NCBI RefSeq assembly: GCF_000182565.1
Contig: NW_015971545.1
Span: 621,092-685,091 of the forward strand
Source: Spizellomyces punctatus DAOM BR117
Taxonomy: Eukaryota; Chytridiomycota; Chytridiomycetes; Spizellomycetales; Spizellomycetaceae
DNA length: 64,000 nt
Direction of reading: 5' to 3'
The notes below the pieces were generated by a model, which ran no database searches, was not told the DNA's origin, and saw only the letters and a list, made by a program, of their open reading frames with translations. The position numbers and the translations under genes were made by a program. How positions within the stretch are numbered: the stretch's first letter is position 1; the number at the start of each line of letters is the position of its first letter. Positions 30,887-42,113 of this stretch are shown piece after piece.

Positions 30887-32756
30887 ATGGCCACTCCCGG
30901 CGACAAGAAGCAGCTTCCCCCACCCATGCCTTATGAGTCGCTCCCAGACTACCACAATGCCACAAGCTCTTCCGCACATTTTCCCTATGACCGTGCACCA
31001 CAGGAAGGGGATGCACTGATAGGTTCAGACGGCCACTCAGAGAAATTTAATCGAAGCCCCAAATACAAAGATGTCTGGGCGACAGTTTTGTTCGTTGTCC
31101 ACCTTGTTGTTTTGGTTTTGTTGGCTGTGGCAGGCTTCCGTGTGGACCTTCCTCCGGCGTCCGCAAGGGCGGTACAGGGCGCCGATCCTTCTGTTCCAGT
31201 CGGGGACAACCTGCCATTATCGACGCTTTATGGCCTGATTGCAGTAATGATTTTTGGAGGTTTGGGCTTGACGGTTGCCTACTTTATGGCCTTGGAAAGG
31301 TAGAGGGTTATTGCAGTTGACGATTGATGATGAATTATTGCTGACATGGTTCTTTGACAAGATATGCTCGACACATGATCCAAACCTCGTTCTTTCTCAA
31401 TACCGCAATTTCAGCTGTCATCGGCGTATTTAATCTTGCGTCCGGTGCTTTCATTGCCGCGCTCTTCGCCTTACTCTATGCAGGCATTCACATCTTCATG
31501 TACTTTGCTTACCGGTCTCGCATGGATTTCGCGCGCGTGATTTTGGAGAATGTGACCACAGTCACAAAGATGTATCCCGGCACAGTGATAACGGGTATTC
31601 TGGGTGTTGCTGGACAGACTGTTTGGAGCATAGGATGGATTATTGCAGCTATCGGCGGTGCCAGGGTGATTCAGACGGTGGAGTCTGACGGCGTAAAGGT
31701 CAGTAAACTTTTATACAGACGTTCTTGATTGGTATATTCAGGCTAACATATTGCTGGCTACTATACAGTATGCTGTTGCCGTTTATCTAAGCTTTTCCTT
31801 GTACTGGACGTCCCAAATCATTAAGAACGTGGTGCATGTCACTGTCTCTGGAGGTGAGTGGCTGCGGTCCGCCGCATATCGGTTGGAATTGCGCCGGCTG
31901 ACCTGACCTCTCCAATATAGTGTTTGCAACGTTTTACTTTACCGGCATCTCCACCGCGGATGGTGCCGTCGTTGTCCCAGTCCGCAATCCGACCCTTAAA
32001 AGTGCCAAACGTGCCTTGACAACAAGTTTCGGTCCAATTGCGTTTGGATCTCTTATTATTGCCCTAATTCAAACCCTCCGTGGCGTACTCCAAACCATTC
32101 GTCGGAATGCCCGGGAGGAGAATAACAAGTAAGCTGGTCTCTTTCAATAACATATCGCAAGCATGTGTTCACTGATGTTGGATAGTATTATGGTTCTTGC
32201 TGCCACATGCGCCGAGTGTATTCTGTCCCTCCTAGAAGGCCTCGTCGCATTTATTAACGTTTACGCCTACACTCAAGTGGCCATCTACGGCAAATCTTAT
32301 CTCGAGGCTGCTCGCGATACGTGGGCCCTTATCCGTGCCCGAGGCATTGATCTCATCATCAACGATGATCTGACATCGGGCGTACTTACAATGGGCGCGC
32401 TTCTTATTGGCTTGGCGAACGCTTTTGTGGCTTACGTTTTCTTGTACTTGTCATCGGTACCAAAGACGAAAGAATTGGAGGTGATCGCGGCGATTATTGC
32501 CTTTGTAGTGGCGTTTGCGCAGTTTTGGGTCTTGGCAGAGACGATTCGGAGTGGAGTGGCAACTACCTTTGTGTGCCTGTGAGTACTTGCTACTTTTTTT
32601 CCCATTTTGGATAATGTTTTGGGTATAGCTGCTGATTTGGTGTATTCCCTTCGATGCAGGGCTGAAGATCCGATCGCATTGGCTCGTACGAAGCCGGATT
32701 TGTATGAAAAGATCCGCGCCGCTTACCCTACCAGTGGTGTTGCAAGCGATGTCTAG
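30887..32756 (+). CDS. PNS1: choline transporter-like (CTL/Pns1) membrane protein
   Basis: Six exons: 30887-31299, 31362-31698, 31769-31853, 31921-32128, 32186-32578 and 32660-32756; 510 aa. A 65-residue Pro-rich N-tail is followed by YKDVWATVLFVVHLVVLV (TM1). There are about ten helices with the CTL marks YWTSQIIKNVVHVTVSG, VFATFYF, and in the C-terminal part YAYTQVAIYGKSYLEAARDTW, then LIINDDL. The C-tail ends DLYEKIRAAYPTSGVASDV. Human CTL1 members carry choline and ethanolamine; yeast Pns1 has no firm substrate. The ATG at 30887 was chosen because it is the first in frame. Confidence 0.88.
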
Positions 32757-34538
32757 CGACAATGAAATGTATCTTCCTTGGATTCCCTTCATTTGAACGT
32801 TGATCTATTAGAATTTCTACAATGAGCGCCGTTATTGGGCATCAAACTTTGGATGATTTTAGTACCGCATGTATTATTGTTGTTTTTGAATATCATAAAT
32901 GAATCTGCGCGTGGGCGGTGTTTTTCGTAACTTGAATCGGGTCACAGTGGCGTTCAGATGGGTGCAACGACACACCCAGGTGCAGTAGGCATTATACGAA
33001 GGGATTTCATGGGAAGATTTCAGTCACCACGATGAGGAGCCCAAGGCTGCCAACGAGATGAAAGAGTCAACGCTGGAATTGAACTGTTAGCGTCGCAGCT
33101 CTTGTGGCTGATCGCGCACAATTATGATACTACAAGGTCATTATGCAGTGAGCCAAGCTGTCAAAAATGGATGTCAATATGGGCCGTTGCTGCCGTTCCT
33201 TTCCAGTTCTTATGGGAACAGCTTGGATGGGTCGCATATGGGAAGCGAGGGATTGATAGGCAACTGTCGGCCCCTTGGTATTATCAGCCTGTATGTTGTT
33301 GCTTCTATCGAGAGGGATAATGTAATCGAACCTACTACGGTGCCAAAGGAGGTCTTCAACGCTATGAATGCCAGGACACTTACGAACCAAGATCACTGGA
33401 CATCGCTCGGTTTGGCCGCTCGATCAATCTCTGCATGCAAGGCGGATGGTCGATGTTGCTGGCGCCAACCGAGACTGATTAGCATCCTTCAGATTTCATC
33501 TTTCTACACCTACCATATTCAGTGGACAAGAGACGATGATCGTGGTGTAGGAGGCGGAGCTTTGCAGCCCGCGGAAGACCTCATAGTCTTTTGTTTATGG
33601 GTTCTCGTGCCGAGAGAACGGCAAGAGATGTCGTAAATAAAAGGCGAAACTAAGCGACCTACAGGATAGCGAAAGCGGCCGTCACTTGATATCTGGTGGA
33701 GAGCTAGGAGGACACTTGAGCAGGTCGTGACGTGTGCGGGTACCAAGTTCTGGAGGCAACAAGACAGTAGAGTGCCTCAATTAGTGACTTGACTGGACAC
33801 TTTGCCCTGGAATTGCTATAGAGTCCACCTCTTGAGACCTAAACGCTGTCTCACGATAAGACGACCACGCAGGATGACTGGGATGGCTATCTTAAAAGGC
33901 CCTGGGCTCAAAGGCTTGTTGTGGACTTTGCGAGTTGTTGGACTTTGATCGTTGGTACAAAAGACTATGAAACAGGTACTATAGGTTCTGCCCCACCTGT
34001 TCTGGCTGTGGACAATCCAACTTTGATGATCGTTTGCTTTTTGGAACTTTTGGTCACTTTACTTGGTGTCCGAAAGCCAGGCCATTTGGCATCTGAATTC
34101 TTTACAAAAAAGATCATCAATCATGCCGCAAGGCCCGCGACTGCACAGAGTCAACACACCATGTGCGGTCATTTTTGTTCTTTTTGTAGAGTTTGTTTAT
34201 AAGCCATCTTTGTGCGTGGCAGCGAGTCATTTGCCGACTACCGCGGATTTGAAGCCTTGAAAGCTTTTAAAGTCCTGCCCTGAAGACAGCCGCAGACAAG
34301 TGCCTTCAAACGGCCCTGATCCAAGTGACACGATCATGACTGTGCCGCTCAACTCATCCGTCGCGCCTTGTCCCTCAGCCCTGCAGACTTCACACCAATC
34401 AACACTTGCTGTCGGCCCGTGGAGAAGGGATAGGAATTCCACGTGGGGGAAGTCTCGGACTACTTGAGAGCTCTCAATCCTCTTCTCGCTCTCTGTCTGT
34501 ACTTTGCGAATGGAGTGAGCTGCAAAAGTACAAGGGAC
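32757..34538. other. intergenic, 1.8 kb, no supported gene
   Basis: The longest frame starts with ATG at 33124 (170 codons, to 33636, plus strand) and has no recognisable domain; an overlapping frame in phase 33102-33320 is equally open. Both may be chance. I see no tRNA, repeat pair or splice-connected exons. Confidence 0.45.
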
Positions 34539-36939
34539 ATGTCAGTTGCGAACAGATCAAGCGAGATCACCTCAGGTCCCCAAACTCCGAAAGTCGCTGC
34601 CCGAAAGCACCGCTCGGCCACAGCCGCGTTTATTAAAAAAATATGGCGAAATAGGTAACCGCTCACCTCCTCTGTTCAACATGGTGACTGCCATCTTACC
34701 TGTTGGGCTTGTAGTGTCCTTCGCGTTACCAGGCCCCGGGCGAGTTTTTCGAACCTGCGCAGCATTGCTGAGACCGAAGCCGCGGAGGCGAAGCCATCTT
34801 CTTTACGACATGCGTTTTCCTGTTCCGACCTCGAGCACGACGAGGAATGCGAAGTAGCTCCTCACCCTTCTGAATGCAAAGATGCCGAATCAAATGGCTC
34901 CCTTAGCGATATTAGTAGAGCGACACGCGGTGATGAAGAGGGAAACGTTCCTGAGGCAATAATTCAAGAACTGGAATCATTGATCGATGAAGCCAAGTCA
35001 AAAGCGCAAGCTATTCTTCCCCCAGTTGCAGTGTTATCTGTAAGTTCGCGATGATTTGCCCAAAGCATATGACTGTAGTTGCTGAACAAAGTAAATATAT
35101 ATACTACCACAGCACTCGGCAAGACAATCAGAAGCTTCCCTAGAGGGTGTGCACGACGCTGAAGAGGTCACCGAGGTGGATGTCCCCACGCAGTCGAACG
35201 ATGATGATGAGGTAATCATTGTCATTGAAGAGGATGCCCTAGCTTACGATGATGAGGTGGAATGGGAAGACGCGGACTGGGAAGATGCCGAAGCACGATC
35301 GGGTCTCACTTGGCGAAGGAAGTCCATGCGATCAATTTACACAGACGCTGGCAGCGTCTCGGGAATGTGGGTAGATGAATGTGACGAAGCGACGCATTGC
35401 GATGCTGAAGTGCTGCCACACCGGCCACCGAAAAGCAAAAGGCGACGCTCACAACGTGCGACTCGACGATTTTCAACCTTCCGGGTTATGCGTCGACGGA
35501 GTACCGCATCGAGCAAATTTATCACTTCGACAGTCATCCCACGAGCCGATGCAAACGATTTCAATAAGCGTAAGTCGAAGCGATATTCGCGCATCTCCAT
35601 CGACAAATCTTTGTATCGACGCAGCGTATATGGTGACACACGAAGGCAATCCCAGCTCTCTGTCTTATATTCGGAGGCTGACGAAGAAGGATGGAGAAGA
35701 AAGCGACATGATTCAATTGGACACTCCAGTAACTTTACTAAGCAGTCTAGGTCATCTGCCGTGGAGTTACAGCCGGATGGACGCTCACGGCAGAGTATTG
35801 GCCACAGGTCGCGGCTTTCATTCGCCTCACGTCGAAGGAGTAGTGCAGGGACTGGTGTATCGGTTGAACCAACCAAACTCCCTGCATTCTTGTCCGTTTA
35901 CGATCATTTGATTGCGCAACATACTGCGAAGGAAAAAGGACAATCTCCACGCGAGGTGCAACCTGTAACCAATAACCGCCGCGCCTCGCGCATGTCGCGG
36001 CGCATATCGCGCATATCGCACCGGCGCTTCGACAGTATCAAAAAGCTGGACGAGCTCCTGGATGACATTGCCGCGTACTCATTTAATAACATTGCCATTT
36101 ACGAAGATTTGGACGACGCGTATGCTTGGGAAGCTGATGGCTATCCGGAAGGGGACGTTTCATCCATCTTGGAGGATGGAAACGAGGCCGTGTCTCCCGC
36201 TCAAAGTGAGATGGTCCCTACCCTGATAGCCGACACCTGCTCCTCTTCTACAGCATGTGAAAGAGATACCTCTGAAATCGTCGACAAGCAGACGATACCT
36301 CATATTTGCAGCTTACCTTCACCGCCGACATCAACTGATAGTGCATCCGTCACTGGCAAACCGATCATAATAGTGGACCTGCCTCCGTCCCCGCCCCGGT
36401 CAGACGATTCAGATTTTGTGTTCACCATAACCCAAGATACCCATTCTGGAAGCTCTGATCAGGCAGACGTTTCCAGTAGCTCGTCGCCAAGAATCTCCAA
36501 CGATTCCCGCTCCACCAAGGCATCGAGGGCGATATCGGTGGTTGAACCAGATGCTTTGTCGCAGAATACACCCGTTCAAGAATCTTTACCAGAGGAGGAT
36601 TCGACTCAGATTAACTGTAGGGCATCGATATCAGACAACCACCTACACCCAGAATCTTTCCAGACCCGGCCCAAGAAGAAAGGCATGCGACGCGTGTACT
36701 CCCGTGTCCGCCGTGTAGTGATTCGGAAGCGTGAGCAGCCTGCCATGGAAGTAAAACCGACGTTAGAGACGACAGACACCCAACCCATTATTGGAAGATT
36801 CTCGTACTCCTCTACGCCCTCAATTCTCAAAGTCGAACCTATATCGCCACCCTCCCCGCTAACTGTTCGCAAACACACACCAGAAAAGAAGCCGTCCTTG
36901 AAGAGATTTGTTAACAAAGTTCGCACCATAGTATTTTAA
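34539..36939 (+). CDS. disordered Arg/Ser-rich protein of unknown function
   Basis: Three exons: 34539-34654, 34733-35039 and 35113-36939; 749 aa, phases consistent. Exon 1 is basic (VAARKHRSATAAFIKKIWRN). Exon 2 is acidic and helical. Exon 3 opens with a very acidic patch (VEWEDADWEDAEARSG) and then turns strongly basic: repeated RRxS or RRRS units such as RRRSQRATRRFS, RRISRISHRRFDS and RVYSRVRRVVIRKRE. Many fit basophilic kinase sites (R-R-x-S). The centre is Ser/Pro/Thr-rich. I recognise no domain. It could be a phosphorylation-tuned nucleic-acid- or membrane-binding scaffold; that is only inference from composition. The first intron call (66-80 nt, CCAG acceptor) is the least certain part. 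Confidence 0.6.
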
Positions 36940-37330
36940 GTATTTTGAAGTATTTGATATATATATAAAAGTTTTGAAGTAGGGTATTTTTGGTAGTCTG
37001 TAGTAGGAATTCCCCCGCCCTTAAGGCTAGTTATCCCAGCATATTTTTTTTGCGGAAAATTCCGTTCATATTTTGTACAGAGTATTTGAAGTTGTCTCCT
37101 TTGTCTCATTCAATAGGGATCGTCCTAAAAGTACACTGTCCGCGTTTTACGGCTGAACTGAGAATCTGTTGTAAAGCAAATTACCTCTAGGATCTTATGT
37201 CGAATTAGACATGAATTCAACGGCAGCCAATCAGTCAGAGTCGAAAATATTCTGCGTTTGCAGTTTTCTGCTTGGTGGGAATATACATGACGGTTGCAAA
37301 AAAAATACCGACCCTCAAAGTGAGATAAAC

Positions 37331-37411
37331 TCCCAGACGGGGAATCGAACCCCGATCTTCCCCGAACTGTCATCTGACAGGGGGAGATACTAACCATTAT
37401 ACTATCTGGGA
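37331..37411 (-). tRNA. tRNA-Asp (GTC) with short intron
   Basis: 81 nt. The acceptor stem TCCCAGA pairs with TCTGGGA (7 bp). The D arm holds AATGGTTA, the T arm GGGGTTCGATTCCCC. The anticodon stem TCCCC/GGGGA closes a loop CTGTCA...C with anticodon GTC. Ten extra bases (GATGACAGTT) sit after position 37, the canonical place for eukaryotic tRNA introns. There is no encoded CCA. Confidence 0.93.
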
Positions 37412-38473
37412 CTTGTAGTTGCTTGTTTCATTGGACTTTCTGTCGTTGAAGACTGGAATGGAAAGGCCATTTAGGTGTTGGAGCTCGCCTGACACATTTT
37501 GGGATGTAACTTCATGGAACGGTGCAGATAATGAAAATAGCTAGCGCAACCGTTAATATTCATGAAGCACATATGCGGCATAAATAAGGTTATTGTTGTT
37601 CCCTAGCTATGATCCAAATGGTAGTTGCTTTCCACGAAGGGAGAACCCGCGATGGTGCGAAGAAAAAGTGACCATCATAGATCCGATGGAATTAGCCCTA
37701 ATAGCTATTTGGGTGATACAGTTCTCTCCGTATCCGGTTATGCCTGGTAAGCTTTTGGAGGTTGAGAACGTCGGTCCAGTATGTGTGTTGGACGAATTGA
37801 CAACAATGCACAGTGCAGCAAAAGAGTAAAAATAAAATGCGCGAGTGGACTTTCTCCGCCATCCTCACATTTAAAACCTCCATGGGAGGTGCACAACGTT
37901 GCACTATTGCGTGTTTGTTGGACGATTGTTCCTTTTGGATTTATGGACTTATCATGATGTAAGGACCCTAAAAAAAGCGAAGACTTAATATCCACTCTCC
38001 AAATAGTGTTTTTTCTACCAAAATGCAAGATGGGGAATCGTCCTGTGCCTATTTGGCGCATGCGGCTTGGTGCTCCTAGTCAAATAATTCCTTCAAAGAT
38101 GCGGCGAACGACAAAAGATGCAGCGTCGCTTCTGCATCGGCATACTACTATGCGACCGTTGAGCAGCAGATAAGACAAAGCGTCATGAGTGAGCTGTTCA
38201 AGGTGGGAAACCAAGTCAAAAATGAAACCAAGAAAGGAAACTGATCAGTTGTCCTGATTATTGACTTCAGTTTAACAAGTGGCGAAATTTTCGGACAGCA
38301 GAATTAGAAGATAGTGGGCATCATAAGCGATCGTATCGGCCAACTTCCGTGACAGGTAAGATCCCGGTCTAAACGTTATAGCCAAGTGGCATACACTATA
38401 AATGCGGTTTTGTGGTGAGGTGCATGGCGTGCATCCTGTTATATTTTAACGAGTCCTACTATGAAAGAGATAT
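37412..38473. other. intergenic between tRNA-Asp and paraoxonase 3' end
   Basis: No gene supported. Short open frames only. Confidence 0.5.
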
Positions 38474-40064
38474 TTACAAGACCTTATCAATGACGCGAAC
38501 CCCATTCCCACTAATAAAACTTCTAGAGGACGACGGGTGCACCCCAACAGCGGCATGGGTATACATGGATAAGCTTGTATCCGCAAAAACGACCTTCGAT
38601 TTAAACTGTGTATGAATGGATGTCAATCAAGGGCAATGAAAGATTGGTAGAGTAGAGGTGACAAGACCTTTTTTCCATAGTACCGATCTTGAGCTGTGTT
38701 GTTCACAACTTTCATAACCTGTACCTCATGATTAGGAACACGCAGGGGCATATCTCCCAACCGACGAGAAACGTTACCGCAAAGGGTGTGCCTTGCTCCT
38801 TATTCAATAAAGCCCTGCCGGCCTTCACGACATCCATAATACCGGACACGTACACGGCACCCGACTCAGGATCGACAGAAATCTGCTCACCCCATATGGG
38901 CTATATGATACATGAGGATTTTTTGTCACAATAGTGGTCTCCTGGATGGACGGACGTACCACTTCGATTGTTTCGAGCAGCCGTAACCGATTGTTCTGTT
39001 TACGTTCGTAAATAAGGACATGGGGACCGGATGGGTCTACTACGTATATGCTTGTGGAAGAGGCCGCAATATCTGTTGGATAGGTGAGTCCTTCTGTTGC
39101 CACTCTGGAAGCATACGTGAATAAGTCGACGATGCATAAATAAACATCAACTAGAAGAAACCGACCTCGTCGTACCATCTTCACCCCGAAACACCACACG
39201 GCCATTTGTTCCAATTAGTGCCTGATCTGTCACATAAAAGCTTTTTTCACCAACAGCGGCGATTCCCCCAGGCCGCGTAAGACCGATCTCGTCCCATGGA
39301 ATGGTTTCCAAATGAACGAATTGGGTGGTAGTCAAGGTGTGAGAGAAGATTTCGATTGTACGCTGACTAGTGAGGGTCATGAGGATGAGGGAGGAGGAGT
39401 TGGTTGGGTGAGGTGTTACGCTTATGGAGAAGGGGGGAGGGGAGTGCAATTTCGTGTTTTGAAGGGTGGGTTTGGATGTCTACTAGGTAAAATCAGTTGA
39501 TGGTTGCGCAGATCACCGCATAAAGGAGAACGCACCTTCATATCAAGCACAACAATATTCGCATCCTTATTCCCAGCAGACTGTTCGTGAACTCTAGAGA
39601 ACGGTGGGAACCATTTGTAGCTCCCTGGGAGGCTTTCACTACAGGCTACTTCAATGAGCACCAAACTACATTCGAAAATTGACCGTAGTTTAGCTGCGCT
39701 CAGACATACCCAAGAAAACCTGCCCAGTAGGTTGGTAAATTGCTGCTGCTCCACACCCTTTCAGAACAGGATCTTGAATACCCGTCACACCAGGATAGTT
39801 AGTCAGTGCGGTGATTGACCAAGGCCCACGAGTTTACAAGGCAGCAGCATACCATCCAACACCTTCCAACCGTCCGTTCCAACGTCTCCGAGGTTGTTTC
39901 CAACCTGGTAAATGCTGTACAATGCTCTGCCTGTATCAGAGTTTTGGACTGTCAACCTTGGCGCATTGTGTTCACTTTGTAGATCCCATACCAGTTGGGT
40001 ACAAGTACGCGCTCAAAACGCCCATAATCACTCCGAGAACCGTGACAACCGCTAAGGACACCAT
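38474..40064 (-). CDS. paraoxonase/arylesterase-family (PON) protein
   Basis: Nine exons: 39992-40064, 39853-39948, 39710-39772, 39536-39648, 39166-39479, 38960-39104, 38762-38882, 38684-38718 and 38474-38605; 363 aa, matching animal PONs (about 355). It starts with an uncleaved-type signal anchor (MVSLAVVTVLGVIMGVLSAY). Then: CGAAAIYQPTGQVFLVACSES; SQRTIEIFSHTL; GGIAAVGEKSFYVTD; LTYPTDIAASSTSIYVVD; ISVDPESGAVYVSG; and FISGNGVRV at the end, the blades of the six-bladed calcium-dependent lactonase propeller. Two introns are only 43 nt. The terminal exons rest on phase and blade similarity and are less sure. The start codon lies 136 bp from the 739-bp element at 40200. Likely a secreted or ER-facing lactone or ester hydrolase. 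Confidence 0.78.
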
Positions 40065-40199
40065 TGTGGGCCGGGTTTTTGGGTCTGAGATGAGGAAGAT
40101 GTGTTCAAAGATAGGAGGACAGCTGTGCTGACCTGCGGACAGATCATTCCGCACGTGATCAGTGTCATTCAGGGAAGCCCATATGTCCCCCTTTTTATT

Positions 40200-40938
40200 T
40201 AGTGTAGAGGTGACAGAAAATGGCACTAGCTACTACACCAGGGAATAAACCAGCGACAACTGGTTCGGAAAAGCCAACTAAGCTACTACTAGGCAATTAT
40301 ACACGCAATACGTAACGGTTGGTTCTAACCGGATAATTGCCCACCACCACACACGGTCCTTACTAGGCCTTGATCCAGAACTCTTGATGGCATTGAAGCC
40401 AGACTCTTGCATCCAGGAGCGAATCGACTGGGCAGCATCACAAGCTGGAGGATGTTCAGTGACAAGGCTTGGAGACTAAAAACTGCATGTCAGAAGATGA
40501 CCCAATGACAAGAAATAAAATGATGCAATCAGTACATACCAACCAAGCTCAACTAATGTGGCAGTATAATAGCAGCTTTGTTGGTTCCGAGTGATTGTTG
40601 CTGGTTCCAGTTGGTTGTAGTCATCGGGAGGGTGAGGTCCTCGGCACCACCACATCTGCATTCTCATGGTTGACCGAGTCGCGATGAGGGTTGCGATGTG
40701 GGTTGTGATGATTGCACAGATGGTTTGAGAGTCGAGGATGGGTAAAGAGGAAAGAGGGAGCAGGTCTCTTTTATAGACCTTTGGCATGCGCCTCACCGCA
40801 GTTTAAAAAAAAAAAAACATTACATTAGCATGCCACACCGTTTTGAGCGATAGAGGGGGTGCTGATTATGCGATATGATTAACTGGATTATCCGGATAAT
40901 AATGGGTCTTAGTGCCATTTTCAATCACCTCCACACTA
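40200..40938. mobile_element. 739-bp element with 29-bp terminal inverted repeats (MITE-like)
   Basis: Positions 40200-40228 and 40910-40938 are inverted repeats matching at 26 of 29, outer end TAGTGT, inner end AATGGCACTA. Both outer ends are TA, as left by Tc1/mariner-type insertion. No transposase frame is present; the 106-codon frame at 40476-40796 has no known domain. Just inside the left repeat lies a copy of the 3' end segment of the Fanzor element (40240-40297). It sits between the paraoxonase promoter and the tail of the next gene. Confidence 0.65.
40240..40297. repeat. second copy of the Fanzor-element end segment with hairpin
   Basis: Aligns with 1307-1364 with about 9 substitutions and one 1-base indel. 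The stem AACCAG/CTGGTT (40248-40265) is kept, and the loop reads CGACAA where copy 1 has CGTAAA. Confidence 0.65.
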
Positions 40939-40996
40939 TATTCTGCCCATGTTCATACCCACCCCAAATTATTCTATTCTTACGCCGATAAAATAT

Positions 40997-41983
40997 TCAA
41001 AAGACAGGTCCCATTTGTCCCTCATCCACCATACCGTCAATTTCCCGGCGATCCCGCGCCAGGCACGATGCATACGCCAATTGCTTCAAACTTAGTGGCC
41101 CATCATCTTGCTTATCTAGCACGGACCGGAAGACTTTGACATACCGATCAACTGTGCGTTCCAGAAACTGCTCTACCTAAAACAAAAGTAAGATGCCAGG
41201 ATATTGAGACAAGATGCACGTAATAGCATACACAGACATGATGTCCACGCTACGTACCTCCTCAAAACTCTTGGCGACACTCATAAATCCATCTACATCC
41301 GCCAAAAATTGCCCTCGAGCCAACCGTCCTCGGACATTAACTTCCTGTGGCGTAGGTTGTACATCCGTTCCTAGCCCAAACGTTCTCAAATGCCAGTCCC
41401 GATGCTTGGACCAAACTTCCGGATTAGGTGCGGTGTTGTTGGACAGCGACATTATCGTTTTTAGTATTGACGTTTTGGACGATGTCCGGACCAGTTCAAG
41501 GGTTACTTCGCGGTCAATACATGTTTGCGATCCTGCCAAGAGAAGGACGTAGGATGTGAGGGCACCTGTGGTGATATAAGTAATTTCGGTACCGAGTTTG
41601 CGGTTTTGGTCTGGAACGAGGACTTCACTGTCGACAACGAGGTTGGCGCTAGCGGTGGTTGGAGTGGGCGGTGGGTCTCCACCTATTGGGACGACAACTC
41701 CCAGTGCATCTTGGTCGTAACGTGTGTGTTGAATTCGGGCGAAGCCTTGGGAAGCAGTTATCCGGAACCGGTCGGTCGTCATAAAGCGCCGATAGGGCGT
41801 TTTCAGTGTCAAGTTAAACTCCATAGTGGGCACGTTGGTTAGTAGTCTACTCCCAACTGAGCCGAGTTTTCTGCCGCTAATTGCACTGGGTACGTGAATA
41901 AAAGCAGAAGGCCAACGTTGAAAGGGGCCTCTGAGACTACTATGATTAGTATTAGGTAAGCTGATCATGCACATGTCAGACAT
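40997..41983 (-). CDS. unrecognised 301-aa protein
   Basis: Two exons: 41258-41983 and 40997-41176 (donor GTACGT, acceptor TTTTAG); ATG at 41981-41983. I do not recognise the family. The N-terminal 50 residues are basic and hydroxylated with no acidic residue after the first few (RGPFQRWPSAFIHVPSAISGR), which would fit a mitochondrial presequence. A compact region follows with beta-type patterns (ANLVVDSEVLVPDQNRKLGT, then ITTGALTSYVLLLAGSQTC). The C-terminus is helical (VEQFLERTVDRYVKVFRSVL, LKQLAYASCLARDRREI). The gene lies tail-to-head with acylaminoacyl-peptidase, with only 130 bp between them. Confidence 0.6.
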
Positions 41984-42113
41984 CAGGCTTATTAGCCAGC
42001 ATGGGCTACAGACTCAACTATTATCAGCGGCCGTGCACTTCAGCATTTACTTGCTTCCTCCGTTGTCATGACCTCTACATTCACGAGTGCCCTTATTTAC
42101 TTAACCGTCCTAT

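Noticed and set aside
33124-33636. 170-codon frame as a gene
   Set aside because: No domain, a competing open frame overlaps, and no splice-linked exons; left as unassigned intergenic.
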